Assembly (NCBI GenBank): GCA_900552945.1
Contig: USBI01000053.1
Coordinates: 1-11,009, forward strand
DNA length: 11,009 nt
Direction of reading: 5' to 3'
Source: an uncultured Oscillospiraceae bacterium
GTDB lineage: Bacteria; Bacillota; Clostridia; Oscillospirales; Ruminococcaceae
The position numbers were made by a program, and so were the translations under genes. The notes beneath the pieces were generated by a model, which was given only the letters and a program-made list of their open reading frames with translations, was not told where the DNA came from and did no database searches. Shown here piece by piece: positions 6,591-11,009 of this stretch; the first letter of the stretch is position 1, and each line of letters starts with the position of its first letter.

Positions 6591-9056
6591 ATGAGCAGGA
6601 TTACCATTCAGACAAAAGAAAAACGTTTTCCCGTTGCGCCTGACCTGTACGGGCTGTTTTTTGAAGACATCAACCGTGCAGGTGACAGCGGCCTGTACCC
6701 GGAAATGCTCCGCAACCGGAGTTTTGAGGACTCCATCCCGCCGGAACGCTGTACGCTGAACGAAGACGGCTCCGTCTTCACCACACCAATGGGCTGGTCG
6801 GATCAGTTCAACAACGGCGAGGGGCTGAAAAAGTGGATGCATGACGTTCCCCCTACCCCTATTCCTGCCTGGTACGCAGAACACGCAGAAATGCGGTTGG
6901 ATGCGGCAGAACGTCTGAATCCCAAACGTTTGACCGCGCTCAAGGTTGCATTTGAAACAAATGGCATGATTTATAACATCGGCTATCAGGGCATTCCGCT
7001 CAAAAAAGGAGAAAGCTGCCATTTTTACATGTTCGCAAAATCCGTCTGCGAAAACGCCGTGCTTCAGGTTGCAATTGCTTCCGAAGACGGAACGATTCAG
7101 GATCAAACCGAAATCATGGTAAAACCAGGCTGTTATGAACGGTACGACAGCACCTTTACCGCTACTGCGGACGACTTTAAAGGAAAACTGCTCATCAAAG
7201 CGCCCGAAGCATGCACCGTTTGTTTTGGATTCACCTCCCTCATGCCGAGTGAAACCTACAAAGGCCACGGGATGCGCAAGGACCTGATGGAGCTTCTGGA
7301 ACACACTAACTCCAAATTCCTTCGCTTTCCAGGCGGATGCATTGTGGAAGGATTCACCTATGAAACCGCCATGCGTTTTCCAAATACCATCGGACCGGTG
7401 TGGGAGCGGCCAAGCCATGTGCTGATGTGGCATTACCGCACCACAAACGGGCTGGGCTTCCATGAATACCTGCAAATATGCGAAGACCTTGATCTGGAAC
7501 CGATGTATGTTATCAACTGCGGGTTAACCTGTCAGGGCCGCGAGCCGGAATTCTTTGAAGGAGACGAGTTGGAACAGCTTCTGCAGGAAGCGCTGGATGC
7601 CGTTGAATACGCCATTGGAGATGCCTCCACCCCCATGGGCCGCAAACGGGCTGAAGCAGGTCATCCGGAACCGTTCAAACTCAGCTACATCGAAATTGGC
7701 AACGAAAACAGCGGCGAGGAGTATTATTGGCGCTATAAAAAGTTCTATGACGTTTTGAAAGCCAAATACCCACAAATTCATTATGTCTCCAACACGCACA
7801 CCGAACATGCCGGACTGCCTACCGAAATGGCGGATGAACACTATTACGACACGCCGGAATTCTTTTTGGAAAACACCCATATGTACGACAATTACGACCG
7901 GAAGGGGCCGGACATTTTTGTGGGCGAATACGCGGTAACCGTGGGAAAGGTTGCCACCCTTCGCTGCGCACTGGCTGAATCGGCGTTCTTACTCGGTGTT
8001 GAAAACAATCAGGACATTGTTACCACCACTGCTTACGCGCCTTTGTTTCAGAATACTGATTACACAGCCTGGTACCCCAATCTGATTGCATTCGATAACC
8101 ACCGTGCTTATGGCATCCCCACCTACCACGCCCTTTCTCTTCTTGCGGGAAACCGCGGCAAAGAGGCGGTCACGCTGAATACCGAAACCGACCTTCTGCA
8201 CCGCATTCCCTGTGGTCTACCAGCTATTTCTTCCACAAAAGACGGCTTACATGTGCGGAATGTGACCGTAAACGGGCAGCCGGCTGACATTTCCTGTCTG
8301 CTGGAAGGAAAATTCATAAAACAAGGGGATGAATACATCACCGCTTCCATCCAGCCGGAGCGGGAAAAGTACGATTCCCCCGGAGCAAACTTTTCCATTG
8401 ATGCGGCGTTTGCGGCGTTTGGCAGCAATGCAGACAACTGCTGCACCTTTGAGGCAGAGATCAAATCAACGCCGGACAATCCGTTCGCGCTTGCTGTCTG
8501 GTGCCATCATCCGCAGAGCGTCTTCCGCATTGATGAAACCACCGACCCCGACAAACTGGAAATGGATTCCATGCGTTGCTTCAAATGGACGGTCAACGAC
8601 CATACCAGTTCCGTTTCCGAATATTACTACAAACGCCACACACCGATGGGCGACAATGTAATGATAGATACATCCGTCAGCGAATACCATCATTACAAAG
8701 TGGTGACCCGTGAGGACGGCTTTGACTGCTACATCGACGGCGAACTCGTCCACCGCGCGAATCTGCCGAACTATCCCGCAATCACTGCTTCTGCTTCCGT
8801 GACCGATGATGAAGTCATCGTCAAACTGGTCAATATTACCGATCGAGCACAGCCGGTAGAAATCGCGCTGGACTGCGAGGTGGAATCCGACTACCGGGCT
8901 GAGATTTTGACCAGCGCGCATCCGGAAGATGAAAACACCCTGGATCAGCCGGAACGCGTCTCTCCTGTCGCCCAAACACAAAGCGGAGCCGCGCAGAAGT
9001 TTACCTATCAGGCACCGGCGTATTCTTTGAACGTACTGATATTAAAGCGCAAATAA
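6591..9056 (+). CDS. GH51 alpha-L-arabinofuranosidase, long form
   Basis: Releases terminal alpha-L-arabinofuranose from arabino-oligosaccharides by a retaining mechanism. There is no signal peptide, so it acts in the cytoplasm on imported oligosaccharides. It has 821 aa, longer than the roughly 500 aa of compact GH51 enzymes. The N-terminus holds LYGLFFEDINRAGDSGLYPE (19-38), typical of the long forms, then a beta-sandwich region to about 215. The TIM barrel starts near KFLRFPGGCIVEG (242-254). The expected acid/base Glu372 lies in IGNEN and the nucleophile Glu446 in FVGEY. The C-terminal beta domain resumes near the end (YSLNVLIL), but about residues 560-735 look like an inserted LamG/concanavalin-like module (YHHYKVV...FDCYIDGELV near 697-715). 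AAAGGAG (6578-6584), six bases before the ATG, sets the start. It is monocistronic, and the convergent regulator gene probably controls it. Confidence 0.95.
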   Translation: MSRITIQTKEKRFPVAPDLYGLFFEDINRAGDSGLYPEMLRNRSFEDSIPPERCTLNEDGSVFTTPMGWSDQFNNGEGLKKWMHDVPPTPIPAWYAEHAEMRLDAAERLNPKRLTALKVAFETNGMIYNIGYQGIPLKKGESCHFYMFAKSVCENAVLQVAIASEDGTIQDQTEIMVKPGCYERYDSTFTATADDFKGKLLIKAPEACTVCFGFTSLMPSETYKGHGMRKDLMELLEHTNSKFLRFPGGCIVEGFTYETAMRFPNTIGPVWERPSHVLMWHYRTTNGLGFHEYLQICEDLDLEPMYVINCGLTCQGREPEFFEGDELEQLLQEALDAVEYAIGDASTPMGRKRAEAGHPEPFKLSYIEIGNENSGEEYYWRYKKFYDVLKAKYPQIHYVSNTHTEHAGLPTEMADEHYYDTPEFFLENTHMYDNYDRKGPDIFVGEYAVTVGKVATLRCALAESAFLLGVENNQDIVTTTAYAPLFQNTDYTAWYPNLIAFDNHRAYGIPTYHALSLLAGNRGKEAVTLNTETDLLHRIPCGLPAISSTKDGLHVRNVTVNGQPADISCLLEGKFIKQGDEYITASIQPEREKYDSPGANFSIDAAFAAFGSNADNCCTFEAEIKSTPDNPFALAVWCHHPQSVFRIDETTDPDKLEMDSMRCFKWTVNDHTSSVSEYYYKRHTPMGDNVMIDTSVSEYHHYKVVTREDGFDCYIDGELVHRANLPNYPAITASASVTDDEVIVKLVNITDRAQPVEIALDCEVESDYRAEILTSAHPEDENTLDQPERVSPVAQTQSGAAQKFTYQAPAYSLNVLILKRK

Positions 9057-9071
9057 TTCCTTACCCAATCA

Positions 9072-9107
9072 AAAAGCTGCCGGTTTTACCGGCAGCTTTT
9101 ATTTTTT
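9072..9107. terminator. Bidirectional terminator between arabinofuranosidase and regulator genes
   Basis: A perfect 13-bp stem AAAAGCTGCCGGT (9072-9084) and ACCGGCAGCTTTT (9088-9100) with a TTT loop, followed by an AT run with six T (9102-9107). It serves the convergent genes on both sides. Confidence 0.94.
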
Positions 9108-9150
9108 CATATGCTTGAGGAGAAAAAGCCCTCCTGTTTTGATAAGCAGT

Positions 9151-10050
9151 TTACGAATAATACACCCGAAACAGGATGTCCTGATTATAATTTCCGAAAC
9201 CGGAACCAAATATGGTCACCCCGCCACAATGTTCAGCCTGTTCGGAAACCTCCACACGGAACGACCATTGCTTCCGAAGCAGGTCGAGTTCCTGCACAGT
9301 AATACCGGATACACGGTCCCCGTCGATATATGAACCGGTCTCATCCACCCGAATGACCTTTAACAGCCCGAACTGACCGATATCAGGGCTCCACCAGTCC
9401 GGGGTAAAACGGCCTCTTGTTCCCCCGAAATCGCCCGGGCAGGTCCATTGGCCGAGGCGCACGCCGTTGAGATAAAACCCAATGTCCGACGGCCAGTCGT
9501 TGTTAACGCCCGGCGCTTCGGAGCCAAGTTCCAGCGAAATCTCAACTGCCTGCACAGTTTGCCCTTTGAGCAGATAATTCGGCATTTTATACTCTACAAA
9601 TCCCGAAGCAAACCAAAGGATTCCACTGTTGACCCGCTCAGGGTCTAGAAAATACCGCGGGTCATCAAAATAGCCGATGATTTTGCGGGTGGTCGCAAGC
9701 CCGCAGGTAGGGCAAACAGAAAAGTCGGTATAATGGCCGATCGGAAGGCTGAATTCAGACACCTTCCCGGAGGTTTTCGGATGGGGAAAAGCAATCTCAA
9801 TCGACTCGGTGTTCAAACGGCAGCGCTTTTGCACCGCTCCGTTTCCGCTTACACGTTCTGCCGTTACAATCTGTGCCTTTTCAAGCTTTTTGATATGCAT
9901 GGTAATGATGGCGCTACTCAATCCCAGCGCCTGAGCAATCTCTTTGATGTTCATAGGCCTTTCCGCCAGAAGATGGATGATCTTCAGGCGCACATCACTT
10001 GCCAGCGCCTCATAAACCGGAAGCCACTGTTCGGATAAATCAATCTTCAA
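9151..10050 (-). CDS. ArsR-type winged-helix regulator with large C-terminal sensor-like domain
   Basis: A 299-aa probable one-component transcription factor. Residues 1-80 form an ArsR-type winged helix: ASDVRLKIIHLLAERPM (17-33), then helix-turn-helix NIKEIAQALGLSSAIITMHI (34-53), then a wing to about residue 78. A domain of about 200 aa follows that I do not recognise, with CPTC (113-116), many aromatics and Gly/Asp/Trp-rich loops (LNGVRLGQWTCPGDFGG around 195-207); it looks all-beta and could bind a sugar. The frame continues upstream to 10278, but that start lies beyond the promoter (10118-10146). A TTG at 10050, seven bases after AAAAGGAG, is chosen instead. It is convergent with the GH51 gene and divergent from a glycoside hydrolase. 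A shared 12-mer suggests control of itself and GH51. Sugar sensing is inferred from context only. Confidence 0.85.
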   Translation of the reverse strand: MKIDLSEQWLPVYEALASDVRLKIIHLLAERPMNIKEIAQALGLSSAIITMHIKKLEKAQIVTAERVSGNGAVQKRCRLNTESIEIAFPHPKTSGKVSEFSLPIGHYTDFSVCPTCGLATTRKIIGYFDDPRYFLDPERVNSGILWFASGFVEYKMPNYLLKGQTVQAVEISLELGSEAPGVNNDWPSDIGFYLNGVRLGQWTCPGDFGGTRGRFTPDWWSPDIGQFGLLKVIRVDETGSYIDGDRVSGITVQELDLLRKQWSFRVEVSEQAEHCGGVTIFGSGFGNYNQDILFRVYYS

Positions 10051-10075
10051 ACCGATGCTCCTTTTCTTTTTGGAT

Positions 10076-10090
10076 GATACAGGCTGTATC
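10076..10090. promoter_or_regulatory. Perfect 15-bp palindrome in the regulator leader
   Basis: GATACAG, G, CTGTATC: seven-base arms around one base, between the regulator's transcription start (near 10111) and its TTG start codon. The short centre favours protein-bound DNA over an RNA hairpin. It could be an additional operator. Confidence 0.5.
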
Positions 10091-10100
10091 CAATTTACAA

Positions 10101-10116
10101 TTTTGTTAATTACATG
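10101..10116. promoter_or_regulatory. Candidate autoregulatory operator of the ArsR-type regulator
   Basis: TTTTGTTAATTACATG lies 1 bp beyond the -10 box of the regulator promoter. Its first 12 bases are identical to 6508-6519 before the arabinofuranosidase gene. The core TGTTAATTACA (10103-10113 on the plus strand) is an odd palindrome with a single mismatched pair. Confidence 0.6.
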
Positions 10117-10117
10117 T

Positions 10118-10146
10118 ACTATACCCCGAAAAAGAACCAATGTCAA
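10118..10146 (-). promoter_or_regulatory. Sigma-A promoter of the ArsR-type regulator
   Basis: On the minus strand, a perfect -35 TTGACA (10141-10146), a 17-bp spacer and TATAGT (10118-10123). Its position rules out the longer upstream reading frame as the true start of the protein. Confidence 0.87.
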
Positions 10147-10237
10147 TCTCCGGCTGCGTTTTTCATCGTTTCTGTTCGGAAATCCTTTTACAAACGTAAT
10201 TTTTATCCCGTTACCAATCAATTGTTTGCCTTGCTTA

Positions 10238-10266
10238 TTGTCTTCTTTTTTTCTTTGTGCTACCAT
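10238..10266 (+). promoter_or_regulatory. Possible promoter of the glycoside hydrolase gene
   Basis: TTGTCT (10238-10243), a 17-bp spacer, and TACCAT (10261-10266) preceded by TGC (extended -10). It is 32 bp before the ATG. The -10 box is imperfect. No copy of the TTTTGTTAATTA element lies next to it. Confidence 0.5.
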
Positions 10267-10297
10267 AAGTTCAATCAATCACTAAGGGCGTGATACA

Positions 10298-10961
10298 ATG
10301 CAGTACGAACAAGAAAAACAGCAGCTTATACAAGGCTTCAACACATGGGACACACGTTCACTTTCCTGTCATGTGCGCATGCCGCAGGGATACGCAATTA
10401 ACATCGGGTTTAAGGAATTTTTAAGAGGGCAGTATATCTCAAAGAACCCCTGATTGGTGTATTCAATGACGAATCCGCCGTTGTGCAGGCAGGTCCCCAC
10501 GCATATGACGGCAGCTATACTTCCCTTGACATTTCCTGGCGGCGTCTCCGTTTCCGGATTGAGACCGCGCACGGGCAGAGCTCTGCCGAACTTGTCATGA
10601 AAGTATTACTCCTCGAAAACACCACGCGGTTTGTTCCGCTTTGTGTAGCAGAAGGCGCTGTGTTATGGAACTTCCCGGGGTACAGCATGCGAAAAGAGAA
10701 CTCTCTTTACTGGAACAACCCCAAAGGTGAAACCATGGAGTTTCATCTCGTCAGCGGAAAATTACACGAGGAAGTCACCCTCCCCTGCCAAGCGGGATAC
10801 CTTCCGGTCGAGCTTTCCGAAAGCGCCTATTTTTCAACCAATTCAAAAGATACGCAAGACACAGTGGAACAGCAGCTTGCCAATGCGAAGCAGCGATGGG
10901 AAGCGCAAAAACAGCAGTACGGTGAATTGGCTGACGCCTGGGAAGCCATGCAGACCTGTCT
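10298..10961 (+). pseudogene. Glycoside hydrolase N-terminal region (MGH1-like), frameshifted and truncated
   Basis: The ATG at 10298 is preceded by AAGGG at 10284-10288. The first frame reads MQYEQEKQQLIQGFNTWDTR and ends in TGA at 10451-10453 after 51 codons. The homologous reading continues from about 10435 in the -1 frame (YLKEPLIGVF, HAYDGSY, then a stretch ending WEAMQTC) with no further stop up to 10961. The two parts fit together as one N-terminal beta-sandwich domain if AT is removed from TATAT at 10433-10437. The order TWDTR, GFKE, GQYLKE, HAYDGSY, YFST and MQTC resembles, from memory, roughly 700-800-aa bacterial hydrolases with an MGH1-like (alpha/alpha)6 catalytic domain, which begins near MQTC. 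Only the N-terminal third is present because the contig ends in adapter. It could be a recent pseudogene or a sequencing error near the contig end. Confidence 0.7.
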
Positions 10962-11009
10962 CTGTCTCTTATACACATCTCCGAGCCCACGAGACCGGAG
11001 CCTATCTCG
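10962..11009. other. Illumina Nextera adapter sequence (artefact, not genomic)
   Basis: CTGTCTCTTATACACATCT (10962-10980) is the reverse complement of the 19-bp Tn5 mosaic end. It is followed by CCGAGCCCACGAGAC (10981-10995, Nextera read 2 adapter), an 8-base index slot CGGAGCCT (10996-11003) and ATCTCG (11004-11009), the start of the P7 flow-cell sequence. No organismal feature should be called here. Confidence 0.98.

Noticed and set aside
6531..7475. Long 314-aa minus-strand ORF
   Set aside because: It is the antisense of the GH51 gene, whose motifs and catalytic residues are unmistakable on the plus strand. The antisense protein has no recognisable domain.
10051..10278. 76-codon N-terminal extension of the ArsR-type regulator
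   Set aside because: The extension starts upstream of a strong minus-strand promoter (10118-10146), and a good ribosome binding site precedes the TTG at 10050. The extension does not resemble a domain.
10775..10990. Minus-strand ORF beginning MGSEMCIRDR
   Set aside because: Its N-terminus is the translation of the Nextera adapter, a known artefact, and the rest is the antisense of the hydrolase gene.

Overview
The window looks like a chromosomal stretch from a low-to-moderate GC Bacillota, most likely a gut-type clostridium (Oscillospiraceae-like). I infer this from strong AGGAGG-type ribosome binding sites, near-consensus sigma-A promoters, an ECF vitamin transporter S component beside a type III pantothenate kinase, tRNA genes that encode their own CCA, a MarR/MATE pair and a GH51 arabinofuranosidase. 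No rRNA or other marker fixes the genus. The final 48 bases are not genomic: they are Illumina Nextera adapter, so the biological sequence ends at 10961.

Layout. (1) 1-1700, plus strand: coaX-like type III pantothenate kinase and a PanT-like ECF S component form an operon for pantothenate uptake and phosphorylation. The kinase has unusual substitutions at its substrate-binding motif. (2) 1714-2036: a tRNA promoter, tRNA-Ser(TGA), tRNA-Ser(GCT) and a strong terminator. (3) 2299-2985: an unrecognised small lipoprotein, followed by a bidirectional terminator at 3050-3080. (4) 3099-5709, minus strand: a MarR regulator, a MepA-like MATE efflux pump and a cytidylate-kinase-like protein form a probable drug-efflux operon. 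Two matching 18-bp near-palindromes, one before marR and one before the pump, are strong candidates for the MarR operators. (5) 5767-6383, plus strand, divergent from marR: a small flavodoxin with its own promoter and terminator. (6) 6448-9107, plus strand: a cytoplasmic 821-aa GH51 alpha-L-arabinofuranosidase with a consensus promoter followed by GTTAAT repeats, and a terminator. (7) 9151-10146, minus strand: a 299-aa one-component regulator with an ArsR-type winged helix and a large uncharacterised C-terminal domain. Its promoter shares an exact 12-mer with the arabinofuranosidase promoter. (8) 10298-10961, plus strand: the N-terminal part of a large glycoside hydrolase (MGH1-like type), frameshifted near residue 46 and cut off by the adapter.

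How the genes fit together. The right-hand third reads as a carbohydrate-use locus in which the ArsR-type regulator probably controls itself and the convergent arabinofuranosidase, and perhaps the divergent hydrolase. The centre is a self-regulated efflux module resembling staphylococcal mepRAB. The left end is vitamin B5/CoA metabolism.

Nothing here amounts to a defence system, CRISPR array or mobile element. The most novel elements are the two regulatory circuits, the fused ArsR sensor, the divergent CoaX and the end-of-contig artefacts.
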